Positions 38,766 to 49,864 of a stretch of 64,000 nt of DNA are shown here, piece by piece. Made by a program: the position numbers and the translations under genes. The stretch lies in NCBI GenBank assembly GCA_933207985.1, contig OW240912.1, positions 200,653,593-200,717,592 on the forward strand, written 5' to 3'. The notes under the pieces are model-generated. The model was not told the origin of the DNA. It saw only the letters and a program-made list of their open reading frames with translations, and did no database searches. Within the stretch, counting starts at the first letter, position 1; each line of letters starts with the position of its first letter. The stretch is from Pelobates cultripes. Taxonomy: Eukaryota; Chordata; Amphibia; Anura; Pelobatidae.

Positions 38766-41007
38766 CCATCTTGGAGGTTTTGGATACCCATCACTTTAAT
38801 TATAATTTTAATTTGATATAGAACAGATATATTGCATATTCATTGTGAGTATATACATTAAAGCAGTATCACTTTAATTGTTTAGTTTTGGAACTGCATT
38901 TTTTTTCATTGCTTTTTTAATCACATTAATTTTGCATTATATATATTCACAATGCTCTTACAACAGATTCATTAAATACATTTTAGTTCATTTAGCACTA
39001 GCACTATATGATTTGTCTCCCACATTAAAATTAGTGTATGACCCACCGATACTGGGTGTGGCGGACAGCCTGGCACCCCAACCGGGGGCCTCCACCAATC
39101 GCTGCTTCCTAGTAATCCTTGAGTACCATAAGCACCTCACCGGACACCATAACTACCGTAAACCCCACAGCCAACGTTACAGCTTGGTTGGGGTCTTGCT
39201 GTGCTCCACCCACCCTGGACCCAAGACCAAGATCCATCTTCCAGTGGGTAGACCTCTCCTACTCCAGAAAGTATAGCAGGATAGCTCTTACAAGAGCAAG
39301 TGTTGTAACTCAAGGGAGTATAGTGATTGTAGCAATCCCCAGAGTGAATATAGCTGTCCCTTCCACACATGAGGCGAAGAGGAACTGTTTAATGGCAGCC
39401 ACATGGCAGGTTCTGTTCGGCAGACTGGGATACTGTGAAATAGTGGTGGCCTTAACACAATATGGCCATATGGTAGAAGTGAATCCCCATATTTGTTTGC
39501 TGTGATAGGGAAGTTTCCTTGTAAAATTTCAAATTGTATTTTTGTGTGTGTGCTGTTCCTTAATCTGTATTTCCTACAAACATTAGACTTAAAGGCAAAA
39601 CTAACAGATCTTATTGTTTCTAACTCCCCATAGGTAAACATTGATTCAATGCTTTCCTTTGGGGAAGGCCTGATGCTCGCACAGCACTTGCCCCACCTGC
39701 ACTTTAGGTTCTCTTTTGTGATGACATCTGAAGAGATGGAGCCAGAGCAAAGGGACCATGGTGCTGGAATAAGGTGAGTGTTTAAAGGGCTATTAAACCC
39801 TTTGAGTGCGGCGAAGCGGGAATAGAGGGACACTATAGTGCAGGCATAGGCAACCTTCGGCACTACACCTCCCATGATGCAGTCCACACCATCTGGAGTG
39901 CCGAAAGTTGCCTATCCCTATAACTTTGTATCCTTAACACTATAGTGTTCCTTTAATCTCTTGGAACCTTTATGGTCATTGTCATAGTTCCCTTCTCCAA
40001 GAATCTGTTAGTAGTTTTACTTCTTTTGTTTTAAATAGAAACTCTGGTTAACATCTCATCTGGGCTTAGTGAGTTCTGTAAATTATCTGTTGCATTGTGA
40101 CTGAGAAAATACACTTAATATCTGAGACCAATAGCAAAAAACAAAACCCATTTTTATTTCGTAAAAAAAATGTTTTTCCACCCTAGAGTCCTTAAAAATA
40201 TATAACTGAAAGCATACATTACCAACCCTGCCAACGCTCATAAATCATCACCACGTTTACTATTCAAACGTGCTGAAGGTAGAAGAGAGGGCAGCATGTA
40301 GGTTTTTACACACATACAAGTATAGAGAATCATAGGAAATACACAGACATGGTTCCCGTAGTTTGTTCTACACACCACAGAGACAGCTAGGTATGCACAT
40401 TAATCTGATGTACCTGTTCCTCTGGAGTATCAATGTTACTTATGATTAGCTACACATTAAAAATGGAACTGTCACACACCATGTCTACATAATCTTTTTA
40501 GCAAATTGAATATTGTCTTCACTAGACATATGTGCTTAGCCTGCTTCCTGTAAAAGTTGTGCAGTTTTATTGAAGCCACATGATTGTGATTTCATGTCTT
40601 CTGTTGCACTTGCAATGGCTGTTGTGGTTTAGCAAGTTTCTATGTACCACTATGCACAACAAAAATACTAGATTTAAAAAATGGAACTGTCACTTCTCTG
40701 GCAATTAAAACATTGAATAAAGCATTGAGAAACTCCCTATTTTTTCACCTTTTTTCTTAAGATGTTTTCTTTTTGAGATATATTAAAGTTTTAAATTACA
40801 TAAATAAAATCAGTTACTGGCAACATTTTACCATATACTTGTTGCAGTGTAAGAACTTACATGCAAAGGTAAAATGGCTGTTAACTCATAACCCACAAAG
40901 TGCTGGGCATGTTCCTGCAAGGTGCTTGACTTGTAATTGGGGTTAATATCTCTCTAAAAAGAAGTTAAAGGGTTTCCAACCCTTTTTTTTTAAAACTATT
41001 TCTTTCC
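38766..41007. other. Intergenic with small MITEs, no gene seen
   Basis: At 39825-39955 an element with GGGACACTATAGTG at left and CACTATAGTGTTCCTTTAA at right encloses a short foldback (CATAGGCAACCTTCGGCAC, then GTGCCGAAAGTTGCCTATCC with slight variation). The segment 39040-39500 (GGCGGACAGCCTGGCACCCC) looks like degraded LTR-element sequence, but I cannot place it. No host exon is supported. Confidence 0.5.
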
Positions 41008-42412
41008 CAGAAGATTGGAAGTTAGCGAATGTTGTGCCCATTCACAAGAAAGGTAGTAGGGAGGAGTCGGGCAACTATAGGCCAGTAAGCCTTACTTCAG
41101 TAGTGAGAAAAGTAATGGAAACCATGTTAAAGGATAGGATTGTTGAACATCTAAAAACACATGGATTTCAAGATCAGAGACAACATGGGTTTACTTCAGG
41201 GAGATCATGCCAAACTAATCTTATTGATTTTTTTGATTGGGTAACTAAAATTATAGATCAGGGTGGTGCAGTAGAGATTGCTTACCTAGATTTCAGTAAG
41301 GCTTTTGACACTGTTGCACATAGAAGGCTTATCAATAAACTGCAATCTTTAAGTTTGGATTCCAATATTGTTGAATGGGTAAGGCAGTTGCTGAGTGACA
41401 GGCAACAGAGGGTTGTAGTTAATGGAATATATTCGAAGCTTGGACTTGTCACCAGTGGGGTACCTCAGGGATCTGTACTTGGACCCATTCTCTTTAATAT
41501 TTTTATTAGTGATATTGCAGAAGGACTTGATGGTAAGGTATGTCTTTTTGCTGATGATACTAAGATATGTAACAGGGTTGATGTTCCAGGAGGGATAAGC
41601 CAAATGGCAAATGATTTAGGTAAACTAGAAAAATGGTCAGAATTGTGGCAACTGACATTTAATGTGAATAAGTGCAAGATAATGCATCTTGGACGTAAAA
41701 ACCCAAGGGCAGAATACAGAATATTTGATAGAGTCCTAACCTCAACATCTGAGGAAAGGGATTTAGGGGTGATTATTTCTGATGACTTAAAGGTAGGCAG
41801 ACAATGTAATAGAGCAGCAGGAAATGCTAGCAGAATGCTTGGTTGTATAGGGAGAGGTATTACAGTAGAAAGAGGGAAGTGCTCATGCCATTGTACAGAA
41901 CACTGGAGAGACCTCACTTGGAGTATTGCACGCAGTACTGGAGACCGTATCTTCAGAAGGATATTGATACTTTAGAGAGAGTTCAGAGAAGGGCTACTAA
42001 ACTGGTTCATGGATTGCAGGATAAAACTTACCAGGAAAGGTTAAAGGATCTTAACATGTATAGCTTGGAGGAAAGACATTTAAATACATAAAGGGAATCA
42101 ACACAATAAAGTACGAGACCATATTTAAAAGAAGAAAAACTACCACAACAAGAGGACATACTCTTAAATTAGAGGTGCAAAGGTTTAAAAATAATATCAG
42201 GAAGTATTACTTTACTGAGAGGGTAGTGGATGCATGGAATATCCTTACAGCTGAAGTGGTAGAGATTAACACAGTAGAGGAGTTTAAGCATGCGTGGGAT
42301 AGGCATAAGCCTATCCTAACTATAAGATAAGGCCAGGGACCAATGAAAGTAATTAGAAAATTGGGCAGACTAGATGGGCCGAATGGTTCTTATCTGCTGT
42401 CACATTCTATGG
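41008..42412 (+). mobile_element. CR1-like LINE, 5'-truncated, with reverse transcriptase
   Basis: The open frame from about 41008 encodes reverse transcriptase blocks in order: ANVVPIHKKGSREESGNYRP, LLKDRI-type helix, QHGFTSGRSCQTNLIDFFDW, AYLDFSKAFDTVAHRRLI, VTSGVPQGSVLGPILFNIFI and CLFADDTKICN, i.e. F-ADD as in CR1. A frameshift near 41880 moves the C-terminal domain ([29 protein letters not shown]) into another frame, and further breaks follow. It ends in CTGTCACATTCTATG, the tail shared with 5501 and 53670. Endonuclease is missing. The enzyme cannot be made intact. Confidence 0.93.
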
Positions 42413-44168
42413 TAAAATGCCAAACCAAAATTGGATCTATAGTAAAATTTTATAATATAAAATAAAACAAATGTTGGGGGCGAGGACTAACTGCCGAACT
42501 GGATAAGCACATTTCATGGTAGCTCCTCGGCAAAATCGCTAATTCAGCCTTAATTATTGCCATTCATTTACTATACTGACCTCAGCCTGCAGTGCCCACT
42601 TTGAGTAAGACTCTGGTGCCTTCCGGTAAAAGAATTTGAACGGGATCACAGCCAACCGAGTAGCATTTGTAGCCAAAGGATATCACTGTAGGCCGCCTGG
42701 AAGACTGCATGGAAGAAACGGCTAAATCTCCCTGCCTGGAGGATTGTCCTGGCTATAACCACGTACAGCCTCATTCCCTCCCTCTCCCAGACCAGTGGGA
42801 GTTATCCCGGTCCACACTAAGAAGCTTTATCCCATGACATTCCGTTGCGATGCAGACACATGACAATCTAAGATGGCCTTCCTCCACTATACTATGCGAT
42901 TAGCCATGGTAGACAAATTGTAGAGGTGGGAAGCACACTTCAATATGGCATTTGAAACCAACTGTAAGTGCTTTTGGCAACTCCAACGCAATCTTTAACT
43001 CACCTCAACTGCGGTAATGATGGCAGACAGTGGTACCACGATCCATTACTCTCCCTCTGCCCATGAACTCAGATAGGTGTCGACCCTAAGCATCGTTTAC
43101 AACCTAGGATGGATCTTAGTTGCTCAGGACACTTTCTGATCACTGGAAATGAGAAGGTCGGTGAACACCGGGTGCCAATTCTCGCTAAAGTCTGGGCCTG
43201 GAAAGATGGATCTTTGAGGCACTGTCATCCTGGGCTTCCCAGACCATCTCTCTGTACTACTTGCCCAAGTGTGGGTGTTGGTTGACTATAAGTGAAATCT
43301 GACTAATAATGGCCATTGTACCCCCATTCCTATTATGTTTTTTTGTGTTCAAGTTAATTTCTGTTTAAGTTTCATTTTTACAGATCTCTTAATATAATGA
43401 GAATTGAATGGTGCAATTATACTATTTATGACCAGTCTGATGCGATTTTGTTGACTAGAATTGTTCCTCATTTTATATCGCATATATATTTTTTTTCATT
43501 TTCTGTGTCTCAATGTGTAACTATAATAAAGCAAAAATGAGGTACTATCTATGTTTCAGTTCTCTGAGAAGTTGCAAACGTTGTTATAAGCTTGGTCTCA
43601 TTGAATTCACAGTATCACTGCCTCAATAAAAAATTTATAAAAATAGAGAAAAAAAATAAATGTAATTATAATATGTAAAAGTAGGACTGTAGACATATCA
43701 GTCTTATATAACATACAGTAAAACAAACATGTATAGAATATTCACATTAGGAAGTAATTTATTTATGAGGCATAATTTTTATTTTATTATTTACTACTTA
43801 AAAGAAAAACCCACAAAGAATGATAAATCGTTCAATGCAGATGATTTATAGTTTGCAACTAGTGGAAGTGGGACCTAAAATTTAATATTTACATAAAAGC
43901 ATTTATCTGTATTTTTGTATCTCTGAGGAATTCAACCTAGTTAAGTATAATGTTCGAAGGAGGAGGCATATATTTCTTCCATAACCGAGAAATTTATATT
44001 TTTTCAGCAGCACGGAAGAGGAGAAATGCATATGTATGACTATTAGTGTTTGTGAAAAGATCTATATGAAATATGCCTGTAGTAACCCTTATTACTTTAT
44101 ATGTTATTGGTCACTTTTAACTTTACTTTTATGCTATAGATATTCAATTCCGTGTTATAGTCTAAGCC
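42413..44168. other. Unassigned, retroposon-like sequence
   Basis: The block 42470-43650 ends in CAATAAAAAATTTATAAAAA and an A-rich tail, suggesting an old retroposed copy, but no coding motif can be read. The remainder is AT-rich. No host gene is seen. Confidence 0.35.
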
Positions 44169-44661
44169 TTAAAGGACCACTATAGGCACCCAGACCACTT
44201 CAGCTTAATGAAGTGGTCTAGGTGCCAGGTCCATCTACGATTAACCCTGCCTGCTGTAAACATAGCAGTTTTAGAGAAACTGCTATGTTTACATTAGGGT
44301 TAACAAAGCCTCTAGTGGCTGTCTCATTGACAGCTGCTAGAGGCGCTTCCGCGCTTTTCACTGTGATTTTCACAGTGAGAAGACGCCAGCGTCCATAAGA
44401 AAGCATTGATAATGCTTTCCTATGAGACTGGCTGAATGCGCGCACGGCTCTTGCCGTGCATGCGCATTCAGCCGATGACGGCAGAAGAAGGAGGAGATTC
44501 CTCATCACCGAAGGAGCCCGGCGCTGGAAAAAGGTAGGAATTTAACCCCTTCCTCACCCTAGAGCCCGGCGGGAGGGAGACCCACAGGGTGAGGGGGACC
44601 CAAGGACCCTATAGAGCCAGGAAAACGAGTATGTTTTCCTGGAGCTATAGTGGTCATTTAA
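44169..44661. mobile_element. T2-like MITE, family B (TTAA target)
   Basis: The ends are TTAAAGGACCACTATAGGCA and AGCTATAGTGGTCATTTAA, bounded by TTAA. Inner foldbacks include AAACATAGCAGTTT/AAACTGCTATGTTT, CACTGTGATTTTCACAGTGA and GGCTGAATGCGCGC/GCATGCGCATTCAGCC. The same family in the opposite orientation is at 57235-57689. It is non-coding. Confidence 0.9.
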
Positions 44662-46609
44662 ACGTCTTACATTTAAACTTAAACAACACTTTTCTAAATT
44701 AATTTAAGAATAACACTCTGACAGTAAGGATGGTTTCCAGGTTCACCCAACACTCACTCACTTAAACAATAATTCAAGCGAAAACAAGAGCTTCCAAAGG
44801 CAAGCATTATTCTAATGCAGGTAAATCCCCAGATGTTTTAAAACTACAGCTTCCATAATGCTTTGTCATTCTAAAGGCATTTAAAGGCATGCACAGCATT
44901 TAAGGGAGTTTTAGTTATATAACATCTGGGGATCTACCTTTTGGGGCCCCCTGTTCTAAAGTTTCCCTATGAGAAACATTCTATTGGGTAATCACCAAAA
45001 TCGTCAAATTTCAATGGCACATTAGTGGAAAAGGGCAATCGTGACAATTTTTTTTATAGAACAAAAAGGGGAGACTTTAGCTCATGGGGTCAGACTAGAA
45101 TAAAGTGAGCCTTGACAGGGGACTGAGTATGGCTAGGCTGCTAAATGTTAGTCATTGTGTAGGGGGGGAGTCAGTGGCCATAGGTAGTGGTCAGTTAGGG
45201 GTCAGTGGCCATTTTAGTTTTAGAAAATTATCTGTGAAGTTGGGACCCCTTCCAAGAGCCCTGGACTGTGGGCTCTGTTTCTGTAAGTGCTGTGAGTGTG
45301 TGTGGTGGCTGAGTGTTGTGTATGAGAATGTGAGCAGTGGCTCTGTGTGTGTGTATGTGTGTGTGTGTAGGAGGTTGAAAGCTACATCTGCAGGAAGGCT
45401 GAGTGTGCTGTTTGTGTGTGTAGGAGAGATTAGTTGTGGTTGAGTGTTGTGTTTGTGTATGTAGTGTCTACGTATGTGTGTTTTGCCCCACTCCTGCTTA
45501 CCTTTCCCTGGTGGAAAGTGAGCTGGATCTCTGGTGGTTTTGGTAAAGTGCAGTATGGTGTTTACCAATATTGGATGCAGACAACTTTAAGATCTCTTTT
45601 GGGCCTGGCACTTAGTTAATGACTTAGAGAGCTGGGGACTGCAAGGGAACTCTTAAAGTGGTCTGCACCCAATACTGGTGCAGACTACAATGCTTTCCCA
45701 ACTAAGTGAGGGGGCACAGGGTCAAACAGGGCGATCTGTTGATCAACATGTTGGCTAAAGTAAGGTGCTTAACAATCATAGCCAGAGATCCAGGTCCTGA
45801 CAAGGTCCACCTTACCCTTGTCTGTGCACAGGCCCTAGGCAGCTGCCTAGGCTGCCTAATGGGTAAACTGTCTCTACCTTGCAGAAGCACCAGTGACCGC
45901 ATCGCATGATGCACTCTGTATAACCATTCCTGCAGCTCTATTATTATTACTGGTCGGACTGCAGAAGACATAGGAGGAGGAATACAGATAGCTCTTCTCC
46001 CTAACCCTAAATTTAACCCCTCCCAAAACCTAGATGAACGTTTTCCTTAGTGCCTCATTTCAGCCCTCAAAGCCAAACCTGAAAAACACCCTTTACAGTA
46101 AACTTATGTTCAACTCATCTTAAGAACTAAACACCCCATGTACTAAAAAAAGCCCACTAAACTCAATAATCCTCAACAACCCTGTACATAAATACTACAT
46201 TCAAACACACTCTAACCACAAACACCCCTTATACCATATCTCTAACCCCTGTCAAGATTGGAATGTTCATAACACTAAATACCCTATGTAACCTATCTTT
46301 GATGTTAACCCCTCTCAGACGTAACACCCACCTTTACCATAACAACTCTTACATTAACTAACATTGTATTTAACCCTGCATTCATTTATACAGCAACTTA
46401 CACTCACATATTCAAACAATATATTACAACCAGAAATATGCACATAATTATATAACATCCAGGGAAATGACCTCACTAAAAGGACTTAAAAGTGAAAAAA
46501 GTATGATAAAATAATACGTAACTTTTATTAGTTTATGTTTAAAAAATAGGTTGACCTTTCAGTCCCGCCCAGGAGACTTTCATCAGGACGAAAAGATGTA
46601 CATAATAAT
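44662..46609. other. Intergenic, no gene seen
   Basis: A (GT)n-rich stretch lies at 45296-45480. The phrase GGCCCTAGGCAGCTGCCTAG at 45831-45850 is a perfect short palindrome flanked by repeat-like sequence. No exon is supported. Confidence 0.4.
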
Positions 46610-47160
46610 GGATTTAATGCTGCATGCCCTGATCAGAGATGATCTCCCGGGGAAAACCCATCCAGGAGAACACCTGCATCAGGCCTTCGGCCACAGTCTC
46701 TGTCTGAATGTTGCTCACAGTTAGAATGTACCTCTTCCCAGAGGGACTAGGCTTGGCCAGGGGACAGCTACCCTGCTGAAGGGATCCTCAATGACCGTTA
46801 GGGGATGGAGCTTGACCTTGTGCCGGTAGCCCCTCTTCCCTACCCTACCCTCTGGCAGACATCACAGGTCTGGCAGTACTGCCTCAGATCCTTGGAGATA
46901 CCCAGCCAGAAAAAGCTTTTGGTGAGCCGATGCTTCGTATGCTTCGTATGGTTCGTATGGCTCGTTCCCAAATGCCCTGCCAGAGGAATACCGTGAGCTA
47001 TCTTCAGTAGCTCTTGCCAATATTTCCTGGGAGCCACCGACTGTTTGGTGGTGGTAGGAACTGTCCCTGGCTTCCTGATCTCCACTATGCAGTACAATAG
47101 CCACCGATCCCAGGTGAATCGTTCCCCGTCTTTCCCCACCTGCCCAGAGGCTGCCAATTC
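46610..47160 (-). pseudogene. Gypsy-type integrase fragment
   Basis: The minus-strand frame reads an N-terminal H-H-C-C zinc-binding domain: AHGIPLAGHLG supplies the two His and CQTCDVCQR the Cys pair. A duplicated THTNHTKHTKH stretch seems expanded by a local tandem repeat (TTCGTATG words at 46935-46965). Downstream on the minus strand, a shifted frame gives PFSRVAV, SGKRYILTV and GFPREIISDQG, the start of the integrase catalytic core. The rest of the core and the reverse transcriptase are missing. Confidence 0.85.
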
Positions 47161-47360
47161 CCTATAACCCTGGAGCGTGGGGTCTATTCTTACTTCCCTC
47201 TTAAACTTAGCCGGGGTATCCCATGGTACAGGGTTCTGGGTAGGGGAAGACTACCTGGGCACTGGGGTTTTGCCTGAGTGGCCCTGGTATAGGAGGTGGC
47301 AGGGGCCCTGGGGGTACCTCGGGGGGTCTTCCTATGGGGTCGCCTATGTGGAACTGGGTT

Positions 47361-47680
47361 TTAGGGATAGTTAGGTGAGCCTACCTGAGCCTCAGAGTGT
47401 GAGCCATTCTGGGTGGCATGGGCTTGTTGTCTGGTCACGATGGGGTGGGCTTCTTTAGGAGTTGGAAGGTGCACATAGGTGGAGCTGTGGTGGCCCAAAT
47501 CATTGCAGAGGAGCACCTCTGTGGGTAGGACTCCTGTACAGAGTGGGCATGCCGCATCCACTAAGCTGCCCAGAGCTGGGTGGACTCGCAGCAAGCAAAG
47601 TCCCCAGAGGAGGTGCTCCAGTTGTTCATGATGGAGCAGGAAAGAGTCTCCTTTCGGGACATGAATGCTCCCCGTCATAT
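47361..47680 (-). pseudogene. Possible Gypsy gag-pol junction fragment
   Basis: The minus-strand frame contains VHPALGSLVDAACP and GVLPTEVLLCNDLGHHS, which resembles the region just before the protease/reverse transcriptase in some vertebrate Gypsy elements (VLPTDVLLGNDLG). It lies upstream of the integrase fragment on the same strand, so the two may be one element with a large internal deletion. Evidence is modest. Confidence 0.5.
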
Positions 47681-48402
47681 AGACGAACGCCAGCCACCCA
47701 GAGAAGCACTCATTAATTACTTCCCTTGCGGTTTCACACTATGTTGCGAGTTGCAATCCGCGAATGCTCCCCCTGGATGGCGTTCATCTAATGAACGGGC
47801 TGCCACCCAGTTTGCAGTTTTGACACGCCATTATGAGGTTAGAACGTTCTAAAAACACAGTATAAATGGGATTTCGTGGTGGTCCTGTTCAGCAGGTAAA
47901 TGGAGTTCCGTTCGTGGCGGTTGTCCCGAATGGGGAGCAGGAAGTTCTTCAAACACAACGAATGAAGCATAGGGAAGACAAACGAAAGGGATATCAGGAC
48001 AGTAACACACATTGCCGGGTACCCGGGGTAGTTCACAGTTTAGCAGGAGGCCCGCTACAAATGTCTTGTTGGTTTTGAAGTATATGCCATCAGACATATA
48101 TTTAGTCATCATTTGCACCAAGATGATCACTTATTTACTTTAAAAATGTTTACTTAAGTTAGACACTTTGGCCAGTCCGGTCAGTTAAGATCGGTGGTAG
48201 CATGGCTTATTTTGAGTTAATCCATCTAGTTCATTGAATACAATTAAGCATCTATTTGCATTGTGTTCAGAGCTCCACAATTTACTTCTACAGTATTTAC
48301 TTTGAAAGTTTTGGTTCTGTTTGAGAAATTGTGAATAACTATTTTACTGATACTTTTATGCACACATCGTTAAAAAGTGTCACTATCACACATTAGCTTA
48401 CT
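47681..48402. other. Intergenic or retroelement flank, no gene seen
   Basis: It may include remaining LTR-element sequence, since no LTR has been found for the integrase fragment. No coding assignment is possible. Confidence 0.35.
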
Positions 48403-48410
48403 CTTGGAGT

Positions 48411-49856
48411 CAGTGGCGGATCGAGGGGGGGGGCAATGGGGCAATTGCCCCCCCCCCCGAGAAATCTGCCGGTCTCCCTCTCCCCTTCCAGCAGCACATG
48501 CAGGTGCTAGCCCTGCAATGTGCCTGCGGACCGGAGGGGAGATCAGAGTTCTCCCTCCCCGGTCCGCAGGCACTGTGCTTACAGCCGGCAGGGAAGGGAG
48601 AGGGAGGAGAGAGGACCCGGGAGCTCAGGCTGCAGCTCCTCCGGGTCCTCCTCTCGCGAGATTTGCAGCGTTACCGCGGTTACCACGGCAACGCTCCAAA
48701 TCTCGCGAGAGTGAACTCTAGCCGGGCTAGAGTTCACTGTCCCCACTGGGACTCACAGGGAATCACCACTGGGACCACCAGGGATCGAAATATTAAATAA
48801 TTAAATAATAAAAATAATTAAATAAATAAAAATAATAAAAAAAAAAATCCCCCCTACCCTTATCACACACACTCTATACACATACACCCCCATACACACA
48901 CATTGCCCCCCATACACACACTGCCCCATACACTAACATTGCCCCCCCATACACACACACATTGCCCCCCATACTGCCCCCCATACACACATACTGCCCC
49001 CCATACACACACATTGCCCCCCATACTGCCCCCATACACACACATACTGCCCCATACACACACACATTGCCCCCATACACACACACATACATACACACAT
49101 TGCCCCCCATACACACACATGTATACACACACATACTGCCTTTGCCCCCATACTGCCCCCCATACACACACACACTTGCCCCCATACACACACATTGCCC
49201 CCCATACACACATACTGCCCCCTATACACACACTGCACCCCATACTGCCTCCATACACACACACATTGCCCCCATACACATACTGCCCCCATACACACAC
49301 ACTGCCCCCATACACACACATTGCCCCCATACACACATACTGCCCCCATACACACACATTGCCCCCATACACACACTGCCCCCCATACACACACACTGCC
49401 CCCCATACACACACATTGCCCCCCATACACACACATTGCCCACACTCACACATACACTGCAATACTCACACACACAATGGAACTGTTACACACACATACA
49501 CTGCATCCCTGACATACACTGCTGCCCTCACTCACATACTACAACCTTCACACACACACACACTGCTCACACACTGTCCCCCTCTCACAAACACACACAC
49601 ATACTGCACCCTTTACACATTGCACCACTCACACACACCACTGCTCATATGCCCTACTACAGCCCCATTTCCCAGCAGACCTCAGGTAAGTTGTCAAACT
49701 GTTCTTAAACGGTTTGACTACTTACTCTGGGAGGGGGTCCCGGCACTGTTGACACCATAACCATTACACTGAGCTGTAGTGGTTATTGTGTCTGGATTAT
49801 TTCTTTAAATAATCTACAAGTGCCCCTCCCAAAATCAGGCTCTGGATCCGCCACTG
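48411..49856. mobile_element. hAT non-autonomous element with 8-bp target duplication
   Basis: The ends are CAGTGGCGGATC and GATCCGCCACTG (perfect 12-bp inverted repeat). The target duplication CTTGGAGT is at 48403-48410 and 49857-49864. The body has a GC-rich left half with foldbacks (TCTCGCGAGATTTG with CAAATCTCGCGAGA; GTGAACTCTAGC with GCTAGAGTTCAC) and a right half made of a CA-rich array. No transposase is present. Long frames of Cys-Val-Tyr-Gly-Gly or Thr-His-Pro composition are array artefacts. Confidence 0.93.
48850..49460 (+). repeat. CCCCCATACACACACATTG minisatellite
   Basis: About thirty units of 17-22 bp built on TGCCCCCCATACACACACAT, varying in the number of C and CA. It lies inside the hAT element at 48411-49856. 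Confidence 0.95.
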
Positions 49857-49864
49857 CTTGGAGT

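Noticed and set aside
48863..49760. Long frames of CVYGGQ or THTHCPPYTH composition on both strands
   Set aside because: These are translations of the CCCCCATACACA minisatellite inside a hAT element.
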